Notes: generated from the sequence alone by a model not told the origin. Positions 20,523-31,600 are shown, counted from the first letter of the stretch. The stretch is 64,000 nt of DNA from Lachancea kluyveri NRRL Y-12651 (GCA_000149225.2 CM000694.1:868001-932000), one strand, 5' to 3'. Numbers and translations: made by a program.

Positions 20523-21727
20523 TGCTTTGCGTCCGCTGGATCCTATTCCATTATCCAGCTACAATTCACTATCTATCTTTGGAAGAAGTCCGTATTACTT
20601 TACTCAATTATGGAGGAATTGGTATCGTGTGATGTGATGTGATGTGGTATGTGGTGCAATACTACAATACCGATAAACAATAATCCAATAGCCATATTTC
20701 AACATGGTGGATTCAAGAACCATAAAATCTGAGGCATTTCACTCTGTGCTCTTTGGAATTAATTGGTGGAGTTTCTGCGTTCCCAAATTTCTGTTTGTAT
20801 TTTTTTTATGTTTATTTCACTTTCCGAAACAACTGGTCTGATATATTAATGCAGGCCTTTAAGTTAGAAATAATAATAATAATAATAATGATAACCAGCT
20901 AGTATCCACGACATTTAACAGCACATATCTAGGAGCCACGCTCTCGAATTTGATATGGATAGATTTGTTTCCCTTAAAAGATCAGAGTTTCTTCTGAATC
21001 AACCCAAAAATTACCAACTTATAGTGGGCTAGAAAAGCTAGTACATACGGAGAGTGAACTGCGGCACACCTGGCACTCAATAACCTGGAAAGAACTTAAC
21101 ACTATCGTAACACAAAACTCGAAAATCTGTTGAATCAAGAAATTGTAGAAACATTTTTTAACAGGTTTCTTATGTTCTTTTACTATCTGTTCTTCATATA
21201 TTTTGGTGGATGTATCAGCGCCATTGCAGCTCCACATTTTATTATCAAGATAATGACAAGTTAGTTTTTACATAAAAACATAACAGTAATTATTTAGCTA
21301 CATCATCCTTAAGAAATTTGATTATGAGAAACTCGTCCTACTATACCAGGAACCAACTGCGGAAGCCACGGAACGAAGAATAATTATAACTGCATTTTGG
21401 TTTGCACAAAACGCAGTATATAGATAGCGTTATGTGTACATTGATACATCTAACGGGTTGTTTTATAGCTTGTATGGTTTCGTGCGGCTCAAATTTACAC
21501 AAGATACAAGCGTGACGAACTTTTTTTAACAATCAGAGTAGACTGATTTAATAAAAGTCACATGCGATTTTTCCAATAAGTACAGGAGTTTTTCATACTT
21601 CTTTAAATGAACAAAAATTATAACACACTGTTGTATAGTAATACATAAAGAAAGAAAAGAGAATTGAAAATACGATGCTCATTTGAGAATTGGTTCAAAA
21701 TGTTGAGAACTGAAAGCAAAAATATTG
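20523..21727. other. Intergenic region between RGL1-like and MCM7, with short repeats
   Basis: About 1.2 kb between the RGL1-like start and the MCM7 stop. It has a GTGAT-type repeat at about 20627-20646 and an AAT repeat at about 20873-20889. Open frames here resemble nothing known. A TTTCCGAA core at 20821 resembles part of a yeast CDEIII element, but the rest of a centromere is missing. Confidence 0.4.
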
Positions 21728-24268
21728 TCATACGTCCCGCATTTCGATATCTGCTTCACTGATCGAATTACCGCTCCCCTCTGCAACAGGGTTAACCGAG
21801 AAGGAGTGGTGCTGGGGTGAAAATAACTCATCATCATTAATCTCATCTGGCAATTCGTCGTCAACAAAAACTAGAGTATTACCCTCTTCAATTAGATGCC
21901 ACACATTTAGATAACTATACTCCTGGATACAGTTATTCAACTGAAGCATAGTAAAACCTCTTGATCTTACAGTTTTCACAATGTTTTCAAACGGTAAACG
22001 CTTGCGAAATTGGGATTCGTCCATAGCCATTTTTTTAATAATGGTATAAATCTTGGTAGTTGGATTCTCGTCATTTTTACGCTTGTTCCCGTCTTGGTAC
22101 AGCGATTCCTTAGAAACTTGAATCAATCTCAGAGCTTCTTCAACATCGTCAGCTTCAACTGAATCACTAAACCTCAACTTGGCTAGCGCTTGTGACAACC
22201 TGATAACCCCTAACAAGGTTCTAGGGGTGGCTTGTCCAAAAGAGAACTTGGAATCCATTTCTCTTTTCGAATCTTGTCTCATACGTATATAGGACTGAAC
22301 AAGGTACTCATTTACTTCTTGGCCCATTGTAGGCCTCTTAGTCTTAGCAAAAGCAATGAATTCTCTCATTCTTGATGGTTCGATTGGAGTAAAATCCAGG
22401 GTAGGATGTTTATTGTGCATATGGACATAGGCAACATGCTCTGCTAATTTTTCATCATCCTCTCTGTTTGGCGTATCCAGCATCAGAAACATAACATCAA
22501 ATCTGGAGAGTAGTGCAGCTGGCAGATTGATATTATCCAACGGTGACAGTCTTGGATTGTACCTCCCGTATAAAGGATTAGCAGCAGCTAAGATAGAGGC
22601 TCTAGCATTCAGTGTAGTGTTAATACCAGCTTTGGAGATAGATATTGTTTGTTGTTCCATAACTTCGTGGATGGCGGTTCTATCACCTTCATCCATTTTG
22701 TCAAACTCATCGATACAACATATACCGTTATCTGCCAGAACCAATGCACCACCTTCTAAGACCATTTCATCGGTAACCGGGTCTCTCATGACAGCGGCTG
22801 TTAAACCGACACCGGAAGAACCCTTACCAGTAGTGTAAACACTTCTTGGAGAAATTTTACAAATGGTTTTCAAAAGTTGGGATTTGGCAACACCGGGATC
22901 ACCCATCAGGCAAATGTTAATATCACCTCTGATTTTCATACCGTCTCCAACTTTTTTATCAACACCACCCACCAATAACAAAAGCAATGCCTTCTTAACG
23001 TCCAAGTGACCATATATTTCCGGTGCAATAGACTTCGCCAACCTGTTATAAACATCACCTTGTGAGGCAATTTCCATTACATTGCTTTCGACTTCGGGAG
23101 TGATTTCAAAAGAGGCAAACTTTTTCTTGTGTTGGCGAACGTATTGCGTGCTTAGATAGGTTTCTGTCAACAGACCTGCTTTCAAAGCTTTAAAACCGGT
23201 ATATGGGGAAGGCAGATATATACCAGTGACGTCAACGACATCACCTGGTGTTATAGATCTCACCAAGGAGCCATTCACATGAATAGTCAAAGTCCTTGGG
23301 ATATGACCAATAGGAACCTGCTGAGACAGCTCTTGAATTTTACATTCTTGAAAGGCACTAAACTTTGAAGCTCTGGTACTCATAAATAGCTGACCCTTGG
23401 TTTGATTTTGAGAGCATTGTTCCGAAGTACATTCTATCAACGGGGTAAAAGTACGTGAGTTGACCTCTTGGAAGACTTCGAAACCACATTGGTCACATGT
23501 ATATGCATTAACCAGCACCGCAGGCTTAACGTCGGATACCCTGGTGATAATACCACGAACAGTAATCAGTTGTCCCAGGTATCTACCCTTAATCTCTCTC
23601 ACTGACAAAGGAGCCGAATACTTGGAGTGATACATTGCTGTCAACGGCCTGAAATATAGGTTGTAACGTCTTGTTAGCCTGGCGGGGAAAAGGTTCGATT
23701 CTTCTTCAGCAAGCTCTCTCATCAAACCATCATCGTTGTTTTCTGGACCTGCCTCATTGTTCAACTCATTTTTCCTTTCAGATAGTAGCCGTTCGTTTCT
23801 CAACCTCCTCTGATGCAGAATGACATCCAACACATCATCTTTGTAGTCAATTTCTTTTGTCGGTTGGGGCATCAATTTGTCCACAGCACGAGAAAAAATT
23901 TCGGTAAAGTGGTAAGTATTTTCGGAGACTGTATGGATCAAGGAAGAACTGGTAGGGTTCATTTCATCACTAACCAGGAATTTCTCATTTTCAAAACGTT
24001 GCAAGTCATCTAGATCGACATATAAAGTTTGTAGCTCTCTATTTGCGATTTTTTGTAACAAAGCCATGTACTTGGGACCGTCACCAATTTCGCTCATTAG
24101 TATATCGTCATTGTTATAATCGACATCATCTATACCGGTAACACCGTCATTTTCAATCTCAGTAGAGGATTTGGTGTCCTGCTTGTAGTGTAACAGGAAA
24201 TCCTCAATATCTTCCTGGATTTTCGTGTAGTCTACAGGGATTTGAATTGAAGGAAGCGCAGCACTCAT
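21728..24268 (-). CDS. MCM7: MCM7 (CDC47): replicative helicase subunit
   Basis: Encodes 846 residues (S. cerevisiae 845). A zinc-binding site uses Cys 258, 261, 280 and 285. The AAA+ core has Walker A GDPGVAKS at residues 456-463, Walker B with IDEFDKM at 519-525, and the arginine-finger phrase SRFDVMF. Mcm7 is one of six subunits of the MCM2-7 ring loaded at origins in G1; it unwinds DNA as part of CMG. In S. cerevisiae it is YBR202W next to DER1 and COS111. Here it lies in the inverted block next to the RGL1-like gene. The acidic C-terminal tail ([14 protein letters not shown]) is also typical. A possible Mcm1 site lies 160 bases upstream. Confidence 0.96.
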   Translation of the reverse strand: MSAALPSIQIPVDYTKIQEDIEDFLLHYKQDTKSSTEIENDGVTGIDDVDYNNDDILMSEIGDGPKYMALLQKIANRELQTLYVDLDDLQRFENEKFLVSDEMNPTSSSLIHTVSENTYHFTEIFSRAVDKLMPQPTKEIDYKDDVLDVILHQRRLRNERLLSERKNELNNEAGPENNDDGLMRELAEEESNLFPARLTRRYNLYFRPLTAMYHSKYSAPLSVREIKGRYLGQLITVRGIITRVSDVKPAVLVNAYTCDQCGFEVFQEVNSRTFTPLIECTSEQCSQNQTKGQLFMSTRASKFSAFQECKIQELSQQVPIGHIPRTLTIHVNGSLVRSITPGDVVDVTGIYLPSPYTGFKALKAGLLTETYLSTQYVRQHKKKFASFEITPEVESNVMEIASQGDVYNRLAKSIAPEIYGHLDVKKALLLLLVGGVDKKVGDGMKIRGDINICLMGDPGVAKSQLLKTICKISPRSVYTTGKGSSGVGLTAAVMRDPVTDEMVLEGGALVLADNGICCIDEFDKMDEGDRTAIHEVMEQQTISISKAGINTTLNARASILAAANPLYGRYNPRLSPLDNINLPAALLSRFDVMFLMLDTPNREDDEKLAEHVAYVHMHNKHPTLDFTPIEPSRMREFIAFAKTKRPTMGQEVNEYLVQSYIRMRQDSKREMDSKFSFGQATPRTLLGVIRLSQALAKLRFSDSVEADDVEEALRLIQVSKESLYQDGNKRKNDENPTTKIYTIIKKMAMDESQFRKRLPFENIVKTVRSRGFTMLQLNNCIQEYSYLNVWHLIEEGNTLVFVDDELPDEINDDELFSPQHHSFSVNPVAEGSGNSISEADIEMRDV

Positions 24269-24427
24269 TTGTGTATCAGTACTTTTTTTTTGTTATTATA
24301 TATAGATAGTTGGCTACCTCACCGATGCTTCAAAGTAGTCTTGCTTAAGATCCTCCTTTTCTCAAAGAGCGAAGAATATTTCGACAACAACAAAAAAAAA
24401 AAAACAAAAAAAACAGAAACAATTTAA

Positions 24428-24443
24428 TTACCCAAAATGGCAA
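24428..24443. promoter_or_regulatory. Possible Mcm1/ECB-type site upstream of MCM7
   Basis: The sequence TTACCCAAAATGGCAA fits the Mcm1 core consensus CCYWWWNNRG with partial dyad arms, 160 bases from the MCM7 ATG. S. cerevisiae MCM7 is transcribed at M/G1 through Mcm1-bound ECB elements. Assignment is by pattern only. Confidence 0.4.
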
Positions 24444-26363
24444 TTCGTATACAAAGAGGTACCACTGCAAACCAAGAGATCATAGCGTTTATAGCCTAGT
24501 TATTAGAAGTTTGCGCGCAAATGTGTATGTGGCGATAATAAAGAAGACGAAAATGGTTCGGAACACGCTGTGTATAATTAACAAATGGTTTCGTGAACCA
24601 TGTTTTATTTTTTGAGAAGCGAATGCTCAGTATAGCGTACGGCTACCGAGAACGCTTCAAATCATCCACGTTATTTTAGATGTAGAAGCCGTTAGAGCTA
24701 TTAAGACTTTTCACCTCAGGACTCAGAGGGGTCAGACTTGCGATTCAAACTTTAAAGGACGCTGATAACTTTGTGTATTTTTACAGATGAAGAGACAAAT
24801 GCTGCATCTGTAAGAATTGTCACAATTAACACGCTGAGAAGGACACATTCGGAAACGGATAGCAAGAGTGGTTCCCAAAAGCTCAAAAAGAAGAATCATG
24901 TCCATTCCATTGGACAAAAATTCTGTATAAAGAACGTAAAATCTCTTGTCTTTGCTGGAACAAAGGGTTATTATTAGCGAAGAAACACCTCGTGTGCGTT
25001 GGTGTGGAAAAATATCGCGAATAACAGACGCAGAGTTTAAATGTCTACAGAAACATTCGAGACAAGTCCAAAATGCTTGGCTACCTGTTTATAGCTTTCC
25101 CAAGGGTTTGGCCGACGAATCTCAACTGCTATTTCAAATGAGTGGCTCTGAGCGCGCCCCATTGGAACAGCGCATCTTTTCCCGGACTTGAAATAGGAAG
25201 GAAAGACGCAAGAATAGCTGTTGACGCGTCGATGGAGCAATCTTATTTCTTGTTTTGCCCCGTAATAGAGAACCATCCCCAAGTATAAATGCTACTGATT
25301 TGACGCTCCTGTCATTATAAGAAGGCCACATCGTGAATGACGGCGCGAACCCAAACAAAGGTTGAAATCAGTTTGAAATCGATAAACTTTGTCTTTGAGG
25401 GAGGTTCAAACAGAAAAGAAATAAGTCAACAGTGTGGAAACAAAACACATATAGTAAAGAAACGGAGTAGAATGTCGCGTGCTGGAACTGAGACCTTTCC
25501 AAACTATTCTCTTTAGTCCCAGTGTGAGGTGCAAGGAATATGAGCTATTTGAGTGGCTTATCATGATATTTACGAGTAAGACACACGCCCATAAAGCGCG
25601 TGGTGCCTTTTGTTTACTGTACAGAGTTTATACTGCCACGTAAGCATCTTATATCTTGATCAGCATCAAACATTCTACAAGTTCAAAACTGCACACAGGA
25701 AAAAGTAAAAATAAAGGTTCACTTAATCTAATCACCCAAGTCTATAGTAGTCCAGAGATCTGTTTATAGCTACAATCCGTTATGGTTCGTGCACGCTGGT
25801 TAACCACGTATCCGTCGTACCAGACTTCGCGCGTCCTCACTATCTGTTGGGAAAGAAAACCCCTTTGCCCGCATTGTGATAACTGCAACGCTTTAACCAA
25901 GAAGACAAGTGTACCGACTCATTCGAACGCTGAAATTTTTATTTCTACTGAACATAGAAACTTACATAGATAATGGATTCGTATCATCTGAATCACACGA
26001 TACTTCCGAAGGCCTGTTCTCTCCCTGTTATTAAAGCCACCACTTGTTGGGTTATGCACTCTCCGGGGTCCACAAGGTATGCGCACAGACGCTACCAAAC
26101 TTTATGGAGTAAGGGAAAAAAATGAGGGTAAGGAGCAATAACGAACATCGTCGTTTATGTATCGTCGCTGTATTTTTCCCGGAGAATTCGCGTAGCGGGC
26201 ATCGCTTAGCGAAACGACGAAAGTGGTCTGACACAATCTCATCCATCGCTACCACCGCATATAAAGACTACAACACAAAATCGAAAAAGACATCGGACCT
26301 TAACTCATTAAAATATACAAAACCATCCAAACCCCTGTTTCTCTATTGCTCTATCATATCATA
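24444..26363. other. Gene-poor region, first half (MCM7 promoter side)
   Basis: About 1.9 kb with no supportable protein gene. The MCM7 promoter is at the left and the promoter of the small mitochondrial-like gene at the right. I see no tRNA, LTR or known RNA gene here. Confidence 0.4.
26270..26275 (+). promoter_or_regulatory. TATA box of the small mitochondrial-like gene
   Basis: TATAAA lies about 90 bases upstream of the ATG at 26364, the usual yeast TATA spacing. Confidence 0.5.
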
Positions 26364-26591
26364 ATGCAAAGAATAATGCTTCAAAAATGTACCTCCGGCT
26401 TGGCCAGAAGAACCTTCACCACCTCATCCAGACAATCCACTTTCAACAAATCATCAATACTATATATGTCTTACTTGACCTTAGGGTTTACGCTGCCATT
26501 TGCACTACCATATCGTGAATCTAATAAGGAACTAGGAACAGAGATCAAGGGGAAGAGTAACCCGAGGTGTTTGTTCGCTAGATTTATTTGA
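26364..26591 (+). CDS. Small putative mitochondrial inner-membrane protein (75 aa), not identified
   Basis: An ATG in an A-rich context opens a 75-codon frame. The first 30 residues are rich in Arg, Ser and Thr with no acidic residues (RIMLQKCTSGLARRTFTTSS), as in a mitochondrial presequence with a possible cleavage around RRTFTTS. A single hydrophobic stretch follows (LYMSYLTLGFTLPFALPY), then a short charged tail. Its GF-x-x-PF pattern is reminiscent of small cytochrome oxidase subunits such as Cox8/COX7C, but the match is too weak for a name. The early codons are those favoured in highly expressed yeast genes, and a TATA box is correctly placed. It lies alone in a gene-poor zone at an inversion breakpoint. 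Confidence 0.5.
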   Translation: MQRIMLQKCTSGLARRTFTTSSRQSTFNKSSILYMSYLTLGFTLPFALPYRESNKELGTEIKGKSNPRCLFARFI

Positions 26592-28844
26592 AGAGAGGTA
26601 AACAGATAGATAAGCAAGCAGGCCGCGAGAGAGAGAGCCAAACAAATGAAGCAAATGAACAATCAAAGAACGCTGGCGGGCGGATAATCACACACACAAA
26701 CAAACAAGGATACGCCAATATTCAGCTGATCCTGGTGACCGGTAACTATTTATTTTTTAGGGTAACGTGATACATATAACTAATGCATATTTTGGTTTTA
26801 ACCCAGGTAAGACACAGTGACGCCGCATGGCGCTTTCCAGAGTTTTAGCATGTAGGCAACTGAAGATTTTGGATATCGGGATCTTGGACTCGATTTCGTC
26901 CTGACCAGCCATCGGCGGCAGCAGCCGTGTCAGGGACCACCCATCTTGGCAACTCCTACGTGAGGGAGAGGATCATAAAAAAAAAAAACTACACAAGGTC
27001 TTAACACATACAAGAATGTTGTTCTTCGTGATACGGTTGATCCAGGAAAAGTGAGAGAGCAACGTGCAATTGATGGATGTTTGCAAACCATTCGTATTTT
27101 CCGGCTTCAAATCCGCGTCCAACTACTGAACCAACACATTATAGAACTACAGGGTATATGGCGTAATCATCCGTGTTTCGATTGGAGCGAAAAAAAAAAG
27201 ACAAAAGCGTAAAACCCGCGAGGTAACGGGTCCTTGTCACGTGAGACCGTTGCGCATACCACGTACTCAGGTCGGACAATCGAGAGAGGAAAAAACAGGA
27301 GGGTTACGAAGTGTATGGGTTCAACAAAGGCACAAGCTCGAATGAATAAGGGCATCTCGTCTTTTTTGTCCTTACTTAGTGCCTCCCCATCACAGCATAC
27401 CGGTTTTGAAAGTCCATGAGATCTGAAGTCAAAAAAAAAAAACGATGCCATGGAGCCTTAGAATCCCAGCTCTGTCTTGTGTCTTGGAAATAGATAAATG
27501 GAAACAAAGCTGCCTACGAGTCCACGTGCTTCCCTTTGTCACTGCTAAATGGTATGCACATTCTTTGTCACGATTATAAAACAGGTGCCAGACAGGGTCG
27601 TTTCGGACATTACTGGTAAATACAATCGATACAACAATAAACCTCTACGAGTAAATAGCAAATTACTACATACTGGCTTGACACCTCTCCATTATAGCTA
27701 ACAGAGGTTGCCTTGTACCGGTTGCTCTCCACACGAATAATTTTGTGGAGAAAACTACTTATTGTTGAATTAACATTGAATTGTCAACCAGAACAAAGGT
27801 GCAAACCGCAGTGACACAATCTCCAGCTTATCTCAGATAAGACGTAAATAACCTCCGATTTTGCTAGCGGGAATGCAATTCCAAAATCTTTGATAGATCT
27901 GTAGTCCTAACTCGTAGGTAAATCTTTTCTAAGAATTTAGTTTTCAAACCCTATACAACATGTATACACCCCCTCTTCTCCCTCCCTCCTTACCTCCTAT
28001 CCTGTTGATTTGGACATTCCAGGAATAGAAACATCTGAATTTATTTTTACTTTAATTTTCCTACTGCCCATGCTTGTTATCATTTTCCTTACCCTTTCCA
28101 AAAACGGCCATGTTTTCGTATATTCATGCGTTTTTTTTTTGTTTTTTTTTTTCACCCACGTACAATCTTGCGCTTAGCTTTGGGTGAGGTCATGGATCTT
28201 ACAGAGATTTTATTTCCCTTGTCGTACATAGGAATACGCACACACGTTGCGAATCCGAAAGGCGTAACAGACGTGTCGACCAAGGCCCACGGAGATTAGA
28301 GATCTAAAAAAAACAAGCAGCCCCATTCTCGACAAAAAAAAAAAAACTGCTACGCCAAAACCGAAGAAGCTTAAAATATCACTCGTGGATTACCTGAATT
28401 ACCTAGTGTGGAATATACAATATACTAATGCTATACGATTGCCAATCGTTCAGGCCTATATCCCTATCAAAGGGAATCCACACTTGTTGGGAAATCAGGT
28501 GTATGGATACTGCATAAAGTTCTAGCAAATAAGAAAAGAAATATTAGTTAATTAAAACGAACCAGAAACTGGGAAGGCAAAAAGTTCCCTTTCTTTTTTT
28601 TTTTTTTAAATTTTATTTTAAACGTTTAGGCAAAAATAAAAAAAAAAAATAAAAAAAAAATTAGAATTCCTTCCCCTGTAGTACAATGAGGAGGGGGAGA
28701 GAATAGAAATCCAAAATTCGGAGTGCTTCCAAAACCTCACCTATGTAAATCTGTAGAAGCGAAACATATCATGAGCTCCATTGTAAGCAAGTGGTATCAT
28801 TCACCTTAGAACACAACAAAAAGAAACTCAACCTACCCTTGTAT
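26592..28844. other. Gene-poor region, second half
   Basis: About 2.25 kb without a recognisable gene. A hairpin-forming stretch lies at 26900-26934 (CCTGAC paired with GTCAGG, inner CGGC with GCCG). A Cbf1-type GTCACGTGA is at about 27235. Long A and T runs occur around 28130-28150 and 28595-28660. Confidence 0.4.
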
Positions 28845-29225
28845 TTAAAACAAGGAAGCGGTAGAGTTCAAGTAACCAGATGGACCAGTGTAGATGGAAG
28901 AAGCAGAGGTACTGTTGAAGCTGGTGGTGTCGGAGGTTGGAGCAGAGGTTGGAGCAGAGGATGGAGCAGAGGTGACACCGGAGGATGGAACACCAGAGGA
29001 TGGAGCACCAGAGGATGGAGCACCAGAGGATGGAGCACCAGAGGATGGAGCACCAGAGGATGGAACGCCGGAAGTTGGTGCGGAGGAGGTTGGAGCAGAG
29101 GTAGATGGGAATGGAGACTTGGTGAATGCAGTAGACAAAGCAGTAGCAGTAAAGTCTTCAGTGATGGTTTGGGCAGCAGCAATGGCGGCCAAGGCGGAGA
29201 CAGCAGTCAAAACAGTGAACTTCAT
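28845..29225 (-). CDS. Short secreted Ser/Thr/Pro-rich repeat protein
   Basis: Encodes 126 residues from the ATG at 29225. The N-terminus MKFTVLTAVSALAAIAAAQT is a clear signal peptide, probably cut after AAA or AAAQ. The remainder is Ser, Thr, Ala and Pro with six copies of a five-residue unit (APSSG or VPSSG) encoded by a 15-bp tandem repeat, so heavy O-mannosylation is expected. A few NST/NSTS sequons lie near the C-terminus. No hydrophobic GPI-attachment tail is visible; the protein ends in GYLNSTASLF. It is probably a secreted or wall-associated mannoprotein. I do not recognise a specific family. A strong TATA box lies about 80 bases upstream, suggesting high expression. Confidence 0.7.
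   Translation of the reverse strand: MKFTVLTAVSALAAIAAAQTITEDFTATALSTAFTKSPFPSTSAPTSSAPTSGVPSSGAPSSGAPSSGAPSSGAPSSGVPSSGVTSAPSSAPTSAPTSDTTSFNSTSASSIYTGPSGYLNSTASLF
28981..29070. repeat. 15-bp tandem repeat (six units) in the secreted protein gene
   Basis: The unit GGATGGAGCACCAGA repeats about six times with single-base variants in the outer units. It keeps the reading frame and encodes the APSSG/VPSSG units. Copy number is likely to vary among strains. Confidence 0.9.
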
Positions 29226-29597
29226 TTTTTTTGTAAGCGAGTGTAGTTGGTTCTGTGGTGACAAACGATGCGCATTTGGAAAACCCTTGAATCAAGTTGC
29301 TGCTTTTATATCTGACGGATTTTTTTTTTCACTTCCATCTGATTGTTTCCTTCAAACTTACCCCTTTAAGACTTTCTCAGAGACGCGAGCACAAACACCA
29401 CCCAGAAATACGTATTGTTTACCGTTCCTGTTGTTCTCGCTTGGTTTGCCATTTCAGAACTGGGTATGGTTGTGTCCGCAAACTACCCGTGCACGTCCCC
29501 GTAAAGAGGAGCATTCCTTGGTGTGCTAGGCCAGACGCGTAGTATGCGCGGATATCTACAGGTAAATCTCAGCTACCATAAACGGTATCGGGCACGC
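29226..29597. promoter_or_regulatory. Promoter of the secreted repeat protein, with strong TATA box
   Basis: On the minus strand TATAAAAG is at 29310-29303, about 80 bases upstream of the ATG. A single STRE core CCCCT is at 29361-29365. The rest holds the LDH1 terminator. Confidence 0.5.
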
Positions 29598-30632
29598 TCA
29601 GACAACTGCGTGGTCAAAAAACGACGCGACAATTCGTGAAGGTGCGTCAAGGCACATATTGTGAGAACAATCTTGCAGAATTACCATGTCGCACGCACAA
29701 CTACCAACGTTTACCATGGTATCGTACATGAGTCTCGCACATGACGCCGGTGTGATACCATCTTGGTCCCCAGCAAACAGTAGTACTTTCGAGGTGGCGG
29801 AAGCAACCGTTGTCAGCTGGTCCTCGGAAATGGGCTTCCAGCCCAGTATATATCCAGCAAGGGATTTGCTGCGGATCTGTACATTGTGGTAAAACTGGTA
29901 TAATAAACGGTACTTGTTTTGCTTATTCCTATTGTAAAAGAACTGGACAATACCGCTGCTTCGTAAACCTCTACTCTGGTCGAATTGGGTTCTATATATA
30001 TCGAACATCCAAGGCCATCTAAACAACAAGCTCATCAATACTCTCGTGCTAGTCCGTTCAACTTGTGGCAGGTCTAGTGAGGGAGGTGCCAATAGCACCA
30101 GTTCTTGAAAACTGTATTGTTCTTGAAAAGCGGAGCAGAAGTGGATAGCCAAGTAGCAGCCCATTGAGTGACCGATTAGGACTAGATTTCTTGAAGGTGT
30201 GAGCTTGGCAAATGTTTTCTGGACAATAGCTACTATCTCCAACATCCCGTAGCTCTCAACCTCGTCACTTGATCCAAAACCCGGCAAGTCCATGCTGAAA
30301 AACCCCTTGTTTAGCAACGATAAGAGCTTCAACAAGGGTTCAAATTGGGCCAATGTGCCGCCAAGACCATGTATGAAGACGTAGACCACGCTATCACTTT
30401 TGGCATTTCTTAGATTTAGATTATGACAGGTACGGATCCTGCACCCACCCTCGGCGGTAACAAACTCAGTGTGTTTGTGGATAAACTCGCTCTGGAAATC
30501 GGTCGGGTTCATTAAAATCCTCTTTGGCAATGTAGAATCATCTGGATATGCCTCTGTAATCTCATCGATGGTACGGTGGCTTAATGGCTCGCTGATCTTG
30601 CAGGCTTCCTCTACTACACTCTTCTTGTCCAT
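29598..30632 (-). CDS. LDH1: LDH1 (YBR204C): alpha/beta-hydrolase, lipid droplet serine hydrolase
   Basis: Encodes 344 residues from the ATG at 30632. An upstream ATG at 30776 would add 48 residues, but the chosen start places SEPLS at the same distance from the N-terminus as in S. cerevisiae Ldh1. The oxyanion phrase HGLGG is at 88-92, the nucleophile GHSMG at 154-158 (Ser156), an acid in AGDQDGITP, and the catalytic His in DCSHNM. The phrases CRIRTCHNL and QFEPLLKLL match the yeast protein. Ldh1 is an esterase/lipase of lipid droplets and peroxisomes in S. cerevisiae. That protein ends in SKL, a peroxisome signal; this one ends DHAVV and lacks it. Position between COS111 and KTR3 in S. cerevisiae supports the call. 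Confidence 0.88.
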   Translation of the reverse strand: MDKKSVVEEACKISEPLSHRTIDEITEAYPDDSTLPKRILMNPTDFQSEFIHKHTEFVTAEGGCRIRTCHNLNLRNAKSDSVVYVFIHGLGGTLAQFEPLLKLLSLLNKGFFSMDLPGFGSSDEVESYGMLEIVAIVQKTFAKLTPSRNLVLIGHSMGCYLAIHFCSAFQEQYSFQELVLLAPPSLDLPQVERTSTRVLMSLLFRWPWMFDIYRTQFDQSRGLRSSGIVQFFYNRNKQNKYRLLYQFYHNVQIRSKSLAGYILGWKPISEDQLTTVASATSKVLLFAGDQDGITPASCARLMYDTMVNVGSCACDMVILQDCSHNMCLDAPSRIVASFFDHAVV

Positions 30633-31600
30633 TTCTGTGTGTTCTTTCGTCTTCCACTTTTTGTTAACCGTGTTGTTACCATCTCTAGTGAACGAAAAGA
30701 TTAGGTTTGGTCGAAAAATTGGCAAGTGCGGTAAGGGACAATGCGACGAGAGACAAGAAGAATGTAACGTTTCCATCCCAGAATTCCATCTGTAAGTTTA
30801 TGTACTTTGTACGTTCATGTAAGGAATCGTATAAATCTCACATATACGAGTCTCCAGGCTCAAGGAAAGGTCCCGTAACCTTATGCGTGAAGTTTGAGTT
30901 CACACCCACATGCCTACCAAATGCAGAGTCTTGAAACGATTGAAAATGTTGGAACTCACACAAGGCTCCCTTTGGCAGAGTCTGTCCAACACATCTACAC
31001 GGAGCAACTTACCTAGCGGTATATATATAAACATGTGGTCGCACCACAAGAAACCTAAAACTTAGGACGCCCCTGTACGAGGGAAGTATGTTCAAGATAA
31101 CCGAGAGGTTGAGCAGTTCAACCGAATAGGGCTTCCACAACCGAGCGTATCACAGATTCGGAATGTCTTAACGGGTGTGAACGAATATACATATGCGTAT
31201 TTTAAAGAGCTTTTGTTACCTTAGAAGTTTTTAGTTTGGAATAATTCGGTTTCGCAACTACTTTGTGCAAACTGATTTTTTGAAAGTTACGTGTCCACTC
31301 AAATGAGACAGCACCGAATCGACTGCTTACTTAAGGATTCGCCGGGGAAGTCGTTTTGATCTCGATAGAGCTGCCTCAAAAAACCACAGAAGTATAGTCA
31401 AGTAAACGAGTCTTTTCACACACAATTGCCATAGGTGATAGAAATCCTGCTTTTTGTAGATCTTGTGCCCAGTTTCAAAGGGGCAGGAAAAAAAAAAGGG
31501 CGAATTCTAACAAAGAAAGAAGGGGTGAGACCGATAAGTAACAATCTGCGCAATTACTGACTACTAGTCAATACAAAGGGGAAAGCCGCTCAGTTTTATA
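30633..31600. promoter_or_regulatory. Divergent promoter region, LDH1 / SAY1-like
   Basis: About 970 bases. Three STRE cores AGGGG lie close to the SAY1-like start, at 31479-31483, 31521-31525 and 31577-31581. The first half could be part of LDH1 if its upstream ATG is used. No RNA gene is seen. Confidence 0.4.

Noticed and set aside
20761-20850. TTTCCGAA core with TGTTT upstream, resembling centromere element CDEIII
   Set aside because: Spacing between the two parts is wrong, there is no adjacent AT-only CDEII and no CDEI at the right distance.
21019-21237. 72-codon Cys-containing minus-strand frame with an ATG between RGL1-like and MCM7
   Set aside because: No similarity, no favoured codons and no clear promoter; the length is within chance.
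27230-27245. GTCACGTGA, which fits centromere element CDEI
   Set aside because: No AT-rich CDEII or CDEIII follows on either strand; it is more likely an ordinary Cbf1-type promoter site.
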